From the NCBI GenBank assembly GCA_023395435.1, contig JAEWZG010000021.1, positions 1 to 25,831 on the forward strand: a stretch of DNA of 25,831 bases. The letters are read 5' to 3'. A model generated the notes under the pieces. It had not been told where the DNA came from and did not search any database. It saw nothing but the letters and a program-made list of their open reading frames with translations. Origin of the DNA: Bacillota bacterium. GTDB taxonomy: Bacteria > Bacillota > Clostridia > Oscillospirales > Ruminococcaceae. The translations under genes were made by a program, and so were the position numbers. Positions 8,966 through 15,772 of this stretch are shown piece after piece. Numbering within the stretch: position 1 is the first letter of the stretch; each line of letters starts with the position of its first letter.

Positions 8966-9306
8966 TTAAAGAGGAAGTTGATACATTGGTGGTTTATTAC
9001 AATAGATTTGTTGAAATTGTTAAGCAACTTTCCTTGGCAGCTGAGGAACAAATTGAAAAACTACGAGGTACTTCAGTTGCTGATGAAATTGCTACGGATT
9101 ATTGCGAAATCGCACTAACATATGCCAAAAAATTACTAGAAAATCAATGGATAACAAATGAACAATATAAATTAATAAAAGAAATTGAAGAGAAATTTAA
9201 CATTATGACACAGAATAAAACTTTATGGAGCGATGATGCATTGTTAACAGCAAAAGAATGGAATGAATGTAGAGCAGCAGGAAAGCGGTTATTATTAACT
9301 CTTTAA
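8962..9306 (+). CDS. Probable immunity protein to the Rhs C-terminal toxin
   Basis: 114 residues, acidic and mostly helical, with no recognised domain. The start is a TTG at 8962 that shares TTGA with the stop of the Rhs gene. GGAGGT at 8948-8953 lies 8 nt upstream, within the toxin coding sequence, and makes this start convincing. A small gene fused by overlap to the 3' end of an Rhs toxin gene, before the next Rhs tip, is the standard place for a cognate immunity gene. Function is inferred from position only. It is followed by a hairpin at 9363-9387. Confidence 0.75.
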   Translation: MIKEEVDTLVVYYNRFVEIVKQLSLAAEEQIEKLRGTSVADEIATDYCEIALTYAKKLLENQWITNEQYKLIKEIEEKFNIMTQNKTLWSDDALLTAKEWNECRAAGKRLLLTL

Positions 9307-9362
9307 TTATAAGTAACAATTAACAGTAATAGTTATTAGCAAGTAATGAAATAATAATATAG

Positions 9363-9392
9363 AAAGCCCACTTATATAGTGGGCTTTATCTT
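9363..9392. terminator. Terminator-like hairpin after the immunity gene
   Basis: A perfect 10-bp stem (9363-9372 with 9378-9387), 5-nt loop, then ATCTTT. It lies 57 nt after the immunity gene stop and closes the toxin/immunity cassette. Confidence 0.8.
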
Positions 9393-9451
9393 TACATCTC
9401 AAAATAAATGCAGAATAATAATGGAAAACAATATGTCATTAATACCGAAGA

Positions 9452-9590
9452 GCTCGTTATTATGACCCAGCAACAGGAAGATTCTTAACTCAGGATACTG
9501 TTCAAGGCGACATAATGAATCCACTTACGCAGAATCTTTATTCCTACACGCTTAATAATCCGCTTAATTTAATTGACCCGAGTGGGCATA
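9452..9590 (+). repeat. Rhs core-tip direct repeat, copy B
   Basis: Second copy of the 139-base core tip (see 7802-7940), without any Rhs core upstream: homology begins abruptly at GCTCG. This is the arrangement of an orphan Rhs C-terminal cassette, which can be swapped onto the main gene by recombination within the repeat. Confidence 0.92.
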
Positions 9591-9891
9591 AGTCTATATG
9601 GAAAAGTAATGGAAATGGATTTAAAAAAGCAGGAAAATTCCTGATAGGTGTAGGTAAGAACACATGGGCTAATATGCAAAGTAATGGTGCATTTTATGGA
9701 GCAGCATTAACCATTGCAGTTGCATAGGTCCTTCTCCGGTTGTAGATGTTGGTGATGGATATGCGGTAATTTTAACAATCGGATGTTTAATTAAAGGTAT
9801 AGTTGACGAAGCTCAAAGAAAAAATGTTGCAATACCAAAAACAATAGTACCGGAAAGAAAATTGATTTTCATTAAAATCCGAATAATTTAA
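9452..9891 (+). pseudogene. Orphan Rhs C-terminal cassette, frameshifted
   Basis: The frame enters from the core-tip repeat and continues into a new linker (KSIWKSNGNGFKKAGKF) up to a TAG at 9725-9727. Skipping two bases at 9725-9726 restores a frame that continues the same hydrophobic linker (GPSPVVDVGDGYAVILTIG) to a TAA at 9889-9891. Beyond that another frame encodes NPNNLSLNDKKKLYIQTIF, a plausible toxin end. No complete toxin domain is left. It was probably a silent alternative toxin tip that has decayed. Confidence 0.7.
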
Positions 9892-9972
9892 GCCTGAATG
9901 ATAAAAAAAAGTTGTATATCCAGACTATTTTCCATTTAAATTTAATGTTAAGTAATAAGGAGGAGTATTTAA

Positions 9973-10110
9973 TTGATAGATATTAATTGTTATAACAACA
10001 ATTTGCTAAAGGAGTATAATATACATGATTGGCACTTTGATGGTCTTGATTATTTAGAAGAAACTATACCCTACACAAATTTTGAATTGTTGGTTAGTAA
10101 CATGGAATGA
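9973..10110 (+). pseudogene. Truncated second immunity-like gene
   Basis: A TTG at 9973 preceded by AAGGAGGAG (about 9957-9965) begins a 45-codon frame: IDINCYNNNLLKEYNIHDWH and onward, ending VSNME at a TGA (10108-10110). The strong ribosome site and the position after an orphan Rhs tip indicate an immunity gene. The product is short for such a protein and ends where the minus-strand recombinase operon begins, so it was probably cut by that insertion. I found no continuation of it elsewhere in the window. Confidence 0.45.
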
Positions 10111-10451
10111 TTCATAGGGAATCTAATAATTTTCTCATCTACCATCATTTCGCCATTCAGACGATAACAATAATTGTCCTGCCACGCAGAATATGTTTTT
10201 TGTAAGGTTTGCAGTAGATTACGACTATACAGTTCGAGGCATTTATCACTAGAATTTGTATATTTATTAATTCTGTGAACAAGAGGGCCGTCTTTATTTC
10301 CTTTTCTCATTGCAATATATCCTAATTCTGGATTGACAAACAATAGAAGAAACTCAGGGTCATTAAGAAAATGTAATGTTTGCTTATGTACTCTAATTCG
10401 ATATTTTTTGAAATCTAATAGAATTGTTAACCCTGATATATTACTTTTCAT
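10071..10451 (-). CDS. Small recombinase-associated protein sharing the recombinase C-terminal domain
   Basis: 126 residues from ATG at 10451, which has AAGGA about 11 nt upstream and lies 31 nt after the preceding gene. The frame is open further upstream, to a TTG at 10529 inside that gene, but no good ribosome site is seen there. The sequence parallels the recombinase C-terminal domain: RIRVHKQTLHFLNDPEFLLL then FVNPELGYIAMR, a variable loop, and a final helix-strand unit with NYCYRLNGEMM. It has no catalytic motif. The frame runs through the element edge (last residues MLLTNNSKFV), so the natural C-terminus may be altered. Last gene of the minus-strand operon; role probably accessory to recombination or its regulation (inference). 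Confidence 0.6.
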   Translation of the reverse strand: MKSNISGLTILLDFKKYRIRVHKQTLHFLNDPEFLLLFVNPELGYIAMRKGNKDGPLVHRINKYTNSSDKCLELYSRNLLQTLQKTYSAWQDNYCYRLNGEMMVDEKIIRFPMNHSMLLTNNSKFV

Positions 10452-10482
10452 TCTGTTGTTTTTCCTTTTCTTATAAAACTTC

Positions 10483-11148
10483 TTATTTGTGGGTAGCTTC
10501 TTTAATTCCAAATATAGCATATCCTTCAAAGATATTTACTTGCAACGATTTATGATGTTCATCAACGGTAAGTCCGAATTGGTTTTTCCAATGGCTTGGG
10601 AATACTGGTGTTCTTGAAGATTTTGGTTTTTCACCTTCCTTGAATATTCGCTGAAATATTTGAGGGGAGGTTAAATCAAATACAAATAATTCTTCATTTC
10701 CTGAATATATTAACTTCCCCAACAACTTGTATCTATAACTCGGATTCCATTCCATCAACTCTATGATTTTAGCAAAGAATAGCTTACAAGTAATTTGTTT
10801 AGGCTTTTTCTTATCTTTTCCGGTTGTACACCATACAAAGGAGTCCTTTTCTTCTTCTTGGCAAGGTCTAACAACAACCTTCTTTTCATTGGGATTAACT
10901 AATATTTGAACATAATTTATCTTGGGTTACTTTCTAATACAGGCTGTGTTTACAGAAACACGACAATTATTAAAAGTTATAGATGGCTCGTATAGGTGCG
11001 CAAAAAATTCACCTCTTACAACTTGATAACCATTGTAACTAAAAGCGTCATCCGCCACAATCGTTTCGTCTGAGTTAGAAGAAAAATGTGTTTGCGTTGA
11101 ACTTGTGTTAGTTTCAAATTTAGATTCCATATTATTATCGTTATTCAT
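10483..11148 (-). pseudogene. Recombinase-associated small protein, split by an in-frame TAA
   Basis: Starts at ATG 11148, overlapping the recombinase stop by 8 nt, with AGGAG 7 nt upstream. It reads 73 codons to a TAA at 10927-10929, then continues in the same frame (PKINYVQILVNPNEKKVVV) to a stop at 10483, about 221 residues if read through. Similarity to the recombinase C-terminal domain runs straight across the stop: GYQVVRGEFFAH and TFNN before it, YVQILVNP, FFAKIIELMEWN and VFDL after it. The stop therefore interrupts one domain and is not a gene boundary. Possibilities are a point-mutation pseudogene, two fragments, or read-through. Reinitiation at the ATG near 10758 would give only the C-terminal half. 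Confidence 0.75.
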
Positions 11149-13033
11149 TTGCGTTCTCCTGTCGTATTTCAGCCATTATTTGATCAATTATAATTGCTAT
11201 TTCATCTTGATTTGTAACTTGTAGCTTGGAGCCTTCACTGAAAGAAATACCCTCCATTTGAATGTTCCATTCGCCCGTTTCATTAAAAGTTGCAATTTCG
11301 CTAGCTTGTGCGTGCCGATAATAATTTTTTCCAAATCCATCAATCCATTCACATGGAAAACCCAACATGCTTTTACTTGTCGAAAATATGGGTTTAGAAA
11401 TGTTAGTGCATAATGCATCTTTGCTTGATGCTTCGGTGATAACCGTTTCTTTGGGGATAAATATTTCTGTATCTTTCATATCAAAAATAAGAACCATTTC
11501 ATCTCCTTTCTGCCTTCGAATACCGCTTATTCTATACTTACATAAGTAATTCCAGTTAAACATTTCATATATTGTTTTCAAGAAAGATGCTCCAGCAATG
11601 GGTCTTGATACATACGTTGAATTAGATGATATTTTCGCCCATTGAACTGAATTATTAGTTTTTTTGGAGGCAATGCGAATAGCGAGAAGATGCTCACGGG
11701 GATGTATAAGCATTTCAATATATAAAGCGTTATTTAATTTTCTAAGACACTCTGTACTGAATTGAAGCTGTTCAATTGAAAAGGTAACACAAGTTCTTCT
11801 TTTTGTATTAAAGAATTGCGAACGTGCAATTTCAAATCCACGCAAATCAAAATCGCCCTCTTTTGCTTCAATTGTGAAAGATAACTCATCTGACTTTGGT
11901 TCATTCTCACGGCACACGCTACCAGAGGCAAGAAAATAATCATGTGCAGTAAAGCCCGCCCATCGTAGGTTGATTGATACAAACCCACACAATGCACCCT
12001 CGGGTACGACATGGAGTTCAGGCAGTATGCATTTGTTTCGGTATTTTGCATTGCTAATTAGATGCTGTACTGCTATGAAGTCATCTCTTGATATAATAGC
12101 TTCATGATGGTTTTTTTGTCTATATTGATTACGGTCTTGCTTATTTTTCTTAGATTTATGATTCAAATAACTTGGAGTCCATGTTTTCCTTGCAAGTACA
12201 TCGCCACAATGCCTCTCATTTTGCAGAACATTTAATACAGAGCTAGGCGACCATAAAATACTCTTTTTTTTAGTATTTCGTCCGAGCGATGTTAATGCTT
12301 CAGCTATTTGTTGACAAGTATATCCGTACAAATACATAAAAAAAATTAGTTTTACTGTTTTTGCTTCTTCCGTATTAATAACTAAATTCCCATCTTCGTC
12401 GTTGTCGTAACCTAATAATGGTGGCGTTAAAAAAATGCCTCTTCGAAACCGCATTTCAATAGAAGCATTCATAATTTCACTTTTATTATGACTTTCCTCC
12501 TGCGCAAGAGTAGATATAAAAGAAAGGCTCATTTCACTATTGATATTTAGCGTATATATGTTTTCTGTTTCAAAAAACACTCCAATCGGTGGTTGCAAAG
12601 CAGCAAGCTTTCTTACGTATCCAATACAAACCAGAACATTTCGTGCAAATCGTGAAACACTTTTTGTCATAATGAGGTCTATTTTACCTTCGTGGCAATC
12701 CTTTATCATTTTGATAAATGCATCTCGATGTTGCAACGACGTACCGGAAATACCCTCATCTGCATATATATCAACTAATTGCCAACCTTGGTGACGATCT
12801 ACGACATCTAGGTAATGATTTTTCTGCAATTCATAGGAAGATGTTTGTCGTGGATCATCTGTTGATACCCTTGCATATACAGCAACACGTTTGTCTTTTT
12901 TATCTTCATAAAAATTCTCTTGAGGGAGAGCCGGAATGACATCTAGTTCGTCTATATCAACACCTTTGTATCGCTGGCGAATTTTTTCTTTTTTTGCTGA
13001 CGCACTGTTCATATATTCTTCTGTTTCATTCAT
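11141..13033 (-). CDS. Serine recombinase with a non-zinc-ribbon C-terminal domain
   Basis: 630 residues. The resolvase domain (about 48-190) has VAVYARVST with catalytic S57 and R55, then SVSRFARN, and the following helix contains SEIMNASIEMRFRRG. The recombinase domain covers about 200-335 (GYTCQQIAEALTSLGRN, WSPSSVLNVLQNERHCGD). The usual Cys4 zinc ribbon is absent; instead GALCGFVSINLRWAGFTAHD leads into a domain at about 398-525 that is also found in the two small genes downstream. The last 100 residues are unrecognised. GGTGAG precedes the ATG. Catalytic residues look intact, so it is probably active in site-specific strand exchange, with the extra domain likely used for DNA binding or for partner contacts (inference). 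Confidence 0.9.
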   Translation of the reverse strand: MNETEEYMNSASAKKEKIRQRYKGVDIDELDVIPALPQENFYEDKKDKRVAVYARVSTDDPRQTSSYELQKNHYLDVVDRHQGWQLVDIYADEGISGTSLQHRDAFIKMIKDCHEGKIDLIMTKSVSRFARNVLVCIGYVRKLAALQPPIGVFFETENIYTLNINSEMSLSFISTLAQEESHNKSEIMNASIEMRFRRGIFLTPPLLGYDNDEDGNLVINTEEAKTVKLIFFMYLYGYTCQQIAEALTSLGRNTKKKSILWSPSSVLNVLQNERHCGDVLARKTWTPSYLNHKSKKNKQDRNQYRQKNHHEAIISRDDFIAVQHLISNAKYRNKCILPELHVVPEGALCGFVSINLRWAGFTAHDYFLASGSVCRENEPKSDELSFTIEAKEGDFDLRGFEIARSQFFNTKRRTCVTFSIEQLQFSTECLRKLNNALYIEMLIHPREHLLAIRIASKKTNNSVQWAKISSNSTYVSRPIAGASFLKTIYEMFNWNYLCKYRISGIRRQKGDEMVLIFDMKDTEIFIPKETVITEASSKDALCTNISKPIFSTSKSMLGFPCEWIDGFGKNYYRHAQASEIATFNETGEWNIQMEGISFSEGSKLQVTNQDEIAIIIDQIMAEIRQENANE

Positions 13034-13062
13034 TTGCTCACCATCCTATAAAAATTGCTTTA

Positions 13063-13068
13063 ATTATA
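13063..13068 (-). promoter_or_regulatory. Candidate -10 element of the recombinase operon
   Basis: TATAAT on the minus strand, 30 nt upstream of the recombinase ATG. No good -35 is present at the right distance; the inverted repeat at 13094-13123 lies just beyond where it would be. Confidence 0.4.
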
Positions 13069-13093
13069 AACTCTTTTAAACGAAATAAAAATA

Positions 13094-13123
13094 GACTACA
13101 GGTCATAACATATACCTGTAGTC
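13094..13123. promoter_or_regulatory. 10-bp inverted repeat, candidate operator
   Basis: GACTACAGGT (13094-13103) and its exact complement ACCTGTAGTC (13114-13123), 10 nt apart, so the half-site centres are 20 bp or about two helix turns apart. It lies between the divergent recombinase operon and the XRE gene and is not followed by T residues, so an operator fits better than a terminator. Confidence 0.6.
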
Positions 13124-13290
13124 ATAGCGATAATAGGCCTTGATAATTTTTATTATAAATTTATAGCTTAAATATATAAAAGAGTCCATTGTACATCTTT
13201 ATATGTAAAATAAGGATAGAGCATTCCATATGGCATCGTTTATTGTCAATGGCATGAGCTGAAATCTTACATATGAAAGAGGCGCAAAAA

Positions 13291-13671
13291 ATGAATGGCA
13301 ATTTTAAATTAATTGGACGCAGAGTAAAGGAGGCTAGGCAGTTACATAATCTTTCACAAGCACAGCTCGCTGAGTTAATAGATATGTCGGTGTCATTTAT
13401 AAGCCATATTGAAACAGCTAAAAAACAAGCAAGCTTGGAGAGCCTTGTTAGGATTACAAATGCACTAGGTATTACAGTGGATGAGCTATTAACAGGCAAT
13501 CAGTTATATGATTGTGTGGAATATCAGACAGATTTTGACCTGCTGATTTCCGATTGCAGTAGTTATGAAAAACGTGTAATATTTGAAATGGTAAATTCTA
13601 TAAAAATATCCCTAAGGGCAAACATTGAGCTCATTAAGTTTGATATTAATTTAATGAATAATAACAGTTAG
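13291..13671 (+). CDS. XRE-family helix-turn-helix regulator
   Basis: 126 residues from ATG 13291, chosen because GAGG at 13279-13282 is 8 nt upstream; the in-frame ATG at 13273 has no ribosome site. Residues about 8-62 are a classic XRE (Cro/CI) domain: GRRVKEARQLHNLSQAQLAE, then FISHIETAKKQASLESLVRI and ALGITVDELL. The C-terminal 60 residues (DCVEYQTDFDLLISDCSSYE and a helix) are typical of small clostridial element regulators and may mediate dimerisation. It is divergent from the recombinase operon across the 10-bp inverted repeat and is the likely repressor of that operon and of itself (inference). Confidence 0.88.
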   Translation: MNGNFKLIGRRVKEARQLHNLSQAQLAELIDMSVSFISHIETAKKQASLESLVRITNALGITVDELLTGNQLYDCVEYQTDFDLLISDCSSYEKRVIFEMVNSIKISLRANIELIKFDINLMNNNS

Positions 13672-13729
13672 AAAAAGCAAAGCTTGAAAAACTACAAAAC
13701 AAGTAGAAAATATGTGGTTAGAAATGTTG

Positions 13730-13758
13730 TTGACATAAGCTCATAATCAAATTATAAT
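13730..13758 (+). promoter_or_regulatory. Consensus sigma-A type promoter of the DUF134 gene
   Basis: TTGACA (13730-13735), 17-nt spacer, TATAAT (13753-13758): a perfect match to consensus, 28 nt upstream of the DUF134 ATG. The spacer overlaps the direct repeat at 13734-13747. Confidence 0.85.
13734..13747 (+). promoter_or_regulatory. CATAA-N3-CATAA direct repeat, copy 1 (candidate DUF134 operator)
   Basis: CATAAGCTCATAAT overlaps the end of the -35 box and the spacer of the DUF134 promoter. It differs by one base from 14351-14364. A protein bound here would block polymerase, which suggests autorepression. Confidence 0.4.
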
Positions 13759-13785
13759 AAAAATAAGACGAAAGGGAGGTAAACT

Positions 13786-14259
13786 ATGGCACGACCAGTA
13801 AAATTGAGAAAAATTGAAAATATACCGATAATACCTTATTTTGTACCTTCTGATAAAAATATTTACGAGTTACCGGGAAATATATTAAAACTTGAAGAAC
13901 TTGAAGCTGTTCGTTTAAAAGATCTTGAAGGTTTTGAGCAGGAAGAATGTGCACAGAAAATGCAAGTTTCAAGACCAACCTTTCAGCGTATTTTAATTTC
14001 AGCAAGAGAAAAGATTACAGACAGCCTTGTTAATGGAAAAACACTCAAAATTGAAGGTGGCAATTTCACAAGAAATATCTGCCCAGTAAAATGTGAAGAC
14101 TGTGGTAGAGAATGGTCAGAAAGTTTTGAGAAGATGGAGATAATAAAGAACGGTGAATATATATGTCCGTCGTGTGGTTCTGTTCATATTGAGTGCATTA
14201 AGAAATGCAGAGAGAAGTTTTGTAATAAGAATTGTCGCCGTCATTGCAGTAAAGAATAG
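13786..14259 (+). CDS. DUF134 family DNA-binding regulator with Cys-rich tail
   Basis: 157 residues; ATG follows GGGAGG. The N-terminus ARPVKLRKI and the segment LKLEELEAVRLKDLEGFEQE are diagnostic of DUF134. The HTH follows at about 47-75 (EECAQKMQVSRPTFQRILIS). The C-terminal third is an extension rich in cysteine: CPVKCEDCG, CPSCG, then CIKKCREKFCNKNCRRHC. It could bind zinc or an iron-sulfur centre and serve as a redox or metal sensor (inference). DUF134 genes are commonly found beside NifX-like and MinD-ferredoxin genes, exactly the set downstream here. It has its own promoter and terminator, so it is transcribed alone and probably controls the following operon. Confidence 0.88.
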   Translation: MARPVKLRKIENIPIIPYFVPSDKNIYELPGNILKLEELEAVRLKDLEGFEQEECAQKMQVSRPTFQRILISAREKITDSLVNGKTLKIEGGNFTRNICPVKCEDCGREWSESFEKMEIIKNGEYICPSCGSVHIECIKKCREKFCNKNCRRHCSKE

Positions 14260-14270
14260 AGTATAGAATT

Positions 14271-14305
14271 AGGTTGTCTTGTTTATAAGATAGCCTTATT
14301 TTTTT
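14271..14305 (+). terminator. Terminator after the DUF134 gene
   Basis: 10-bp stem with two G-U wobbles (14271-14280 with 14287-14296), 6-nt loop, then TATTTTTTT. It separates the DUF134 gene from the next promoter. Confidence 0.75.
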
Positions 14306-14315
14306 ATTTATGATA

Positions 14316-14344
14316 TTGACATATGACCAAAACGGTGATAAAAT
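14316..14344 (+). promoter_or_regulatory. Promoter of the metal/Fe-S cluster operon
   Basis: TTGACA (14316-14321), 17-nt spacer, TAAAAT (14339-14344), 36 nt before the TTG start at 14381. The CATAA direct repeat follows directly downstream. Confidence 0.75.
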
Positions 14345-14350
14345 ATTGAG

Positions 14351-14364
14351 CATAAGATCATAAT
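14351..14364 (+). promoter_or_regulatory. CATAA-N3-CATAA direct repeat, copy 2 (candidate DUF134 operator)
   Basis: CATAAGATCATAAT, one mismatch to 13734-13747, placed at the expected transcription start, 7-20 nt downstream of the -10 box. Confidence 0.4.
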
Positions 14365-14380
14365 TATTGAGGTGGCATAA

Positions 14381-15193
14381 TTGAAAGTAAGTATATTAAC
14401 AGAAAATAGAACAAGCAAAGGAAAGTTTCTTGCTGAACATGGGTTGTGTGTGTTTATTGAATATAATGGAATGAGTATTCTGTTTGATACAGGACAAACA
14501 AACGTGTTTTGTCATAATGCAGAAATTATGGGTGTTGATTTATGCAGAACAGATTGCATTGTACTAAGTCATGGGCATTATGACCACTGTGGTGGTTATG
14601 TAAATTTTCCAGCAAAAGAAAAATACCCTATTACTTATGTGCGTGAAAAGGCTTTTGAAAGGAAGTTTACGAAAGACAAAAATGGTTATAGAGAAATAGG
14701 AATACCGTGGAAGTATGAGAATTATAAAGATATGATTATACTCACGGGGGAGAAAACTCAGATAGCAGAAAAAGTATATTTGTGTTCAGATATACCTATT
14801 ACTGTTCCGTTTGAAGGACCATTCGAAGGATTGCTTGTTCAGAATGGAGAAGAAAAAATAACTGACAGAATGCAGGATGAACAGATGCTTGTATTTGATA
14901 CTGAAAAAGGACTTGTTATTTTTATCGGATGCAGTCATCCTGGCATAGCAAATTGTCTTAGCTATGCCAAGAAGCTTTTCCCTGACAAGAAAATTAATAC
15001 TGTTTTTGCGGGTATGCACCTTGAAGTTGTAAGCAATGAAAGACTTGAAAAGACAGTTGAATTTCTAAAGAAACTTGATATTGAAAGAATTATACCTGTT
15101 CATTGTACAGGCGTTATTAAATCATGTGAAATTAAGCATGTGTTTGGAGAACACTGTAGCATTTACGGTGCTGGTGATAGTTTTGAGATATAA
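14381..15193 (+). CDS. Metallo-beta-lactamase-fold hydrolase
   Basis: 270 residues from a TTG start, supported by GAGGTGG 6 nt upstream. The metal-binding motif is complete: SHGHYDHCGGY gives H64, H66, D68 and H69, with the later ligands in GCSHPGIANC and PVHCTG. The length and the order (FDTGQT near residue 36, then HGHYDH) match the MBL group annotated as dihydropterin-phosphate synthase-like, whose biochemical role in bacteria is poorly defined. It is the first gene of the cluster with the C_GCAxxG_C_C, NifX-like and MinD-type genes, so it may act on a sulfur or metal cofactor (inference). Cytoplasmic; no signal peptide. Confidence 0.85.
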   Translation: MKVSILTENRTSKGKFLAEHGLCVFIEYNGMSILFDTGQTNVFCHNAEIMGVDLCRTDCIVLSHGHYDHCGGYVNFPAKEKYPITYVREKAFERKFTKDKNGYREIGIPWKYENYKDMIILTGEKTQIAEKVYLCSDIPITVPFEGPFEGLLVQNGEEKITDRMQDEQMLVFDTEKGLVIFIGCSHPGIANCLSYAKKLFPDKKINTVFAGMHLEVVSNERLEKTVEFLKKLDIERIIPVHCTGVIKSCEIKHVFGEHCSIYGAGDSFEI

Positions 15194-15219
15194 TTTAATT
15201 TAGAAAGAAGGATATTGCT

Positions 15220-15294
15220 ATGGGAAAGAAAAGTGCGAATATGAAAACTTGTTTACAGCCTGCACCAAAGGTTCTTCTAAAATTAATTATATAA
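15220..15294 (+). CDS. Tiny ORF (24 codons) of uncertain status
   Basis: ATG at 15220 is preceded by AGAAGGA with 6-nt spacing and reads MGKKSANMKTCLQPAPKVLL to a TAA at 15292-15294. It fills the otherwise empty 120-nt gap between the metallohydrolase and the C_GCAxxG_C_C gene. The good ribosome site argues for translation. It could be a small metal- or sulfur-related peptide, a leader, or the start of a gene that has lost its remainder. I do not recognise it. Confidence 0.35.
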   Translation: MGKKSANMKTCLQPAPKVLLKLII

Positions 15295-15313
15295 AATAAC
15301 TTGGAGAAAAAGA

Positions 15314-15772
15314 ATGACAGATTACTCAAAAAAAGCTATGGACTTTTTTAAGCAAGGTTATAACTGTTCGCAAGCAGTTTTTCTTGCATTTTGTGATAAA
15401 ACAGGACTTGATACAGAATCGGCATTAAAAATATCCTCTTCATTTGGCGGAGGAATGGGCAGACTTCGTGAAGTATGTGGAGCTGTAAGTGGTATGTTTA
15501 TGGTGGCAGGAATTTTATATGGTTATTCTGATCCAAAGGATAACAAAGCTAAAACTGAACACTATAATCTCATTCAAGAGCTTGCAAATAGGTTTAAAGA
15601 AGAAAACAATTCAATTATATGTCGAGATTTACTCGGACTTGGTGCCGGAGCAGATAAACCAGTGCCTGAACTGAGAACGGATGAGTATTACAAAAAGCGT
15701 CCATGCGTGGAGCTTGTCGGCTGTGCTGCTAAAATTATGGAGGATTATATTAATTCTAAGGAGGAGAAATAA
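15314..15772 (+). CDS. C_GCAxxG_C_C family protein (redox-active cysteine protein)
   Basis: 152 residues; GGAG lies 7 nt before the ATG. The family's spaced cysteines are visible: YNCSQAVF (C18), GGGMGRLREVCGAVSG (about C55), ICRDLLG (about C103) and PCVELVGCAA near the end. Members are thought to bind iron-sulfur or other metal centres, or to act in thiol redox, but no reaction is established. The stop overlaps the ATG of the NifX-like gene by one base (TAATG), so the two are translationally coupled and belong to one operon. Cytoplasmic. Confidence 0.88.
   Translation: MTDYSKKAMDFFKQGYNCSQAVFLAFCDKTGLDTESALKISSSFGGGMGRLREVCGAVSGMFMVAGILYGYSDPKDNKAKTEHYNLIQELANRFKEENNSIICRDLLGLGAGADKPVPELRTDEYYKKRPCVELVGCAAKIMEDYINSKEEK

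Larger units (their letters stand above)
10100..13707. mobile_element. Putative recombinase-bearing mobile or domesticated element
   Basis: Contains a minus-strand serine recombinase operon of three genes and a divergent XRE regulator. The left edge interrupts an orphan Rhs immunity gene at about 10100-10115. The right edge is unclear, after the XRE gene and before the promoter of the DUF134 gene. No target duplication or terminal repeats could be found by eye, so the ends are approximate. It could be a small integrative element, part of a larger one, or the integration module left after loss of cargo. Confidence 0.4.

Noticed and set aside
13672..13707. EKAKLEKLQNK followed by a stop after the XRE gene, resembling the EVAKVKLEKLQSQ segment near the end of the recombinase at 1-636
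   Set aside because: Only about 11 residues of Lys/Glu-rich helix; too short to claim a recombinase relic, although an old element end would fit.
10071..13707. Terminal repeats or target-site duplication for the recombinase element
   Set aside because: No matching pair could be found by eye at the two presumed edges.
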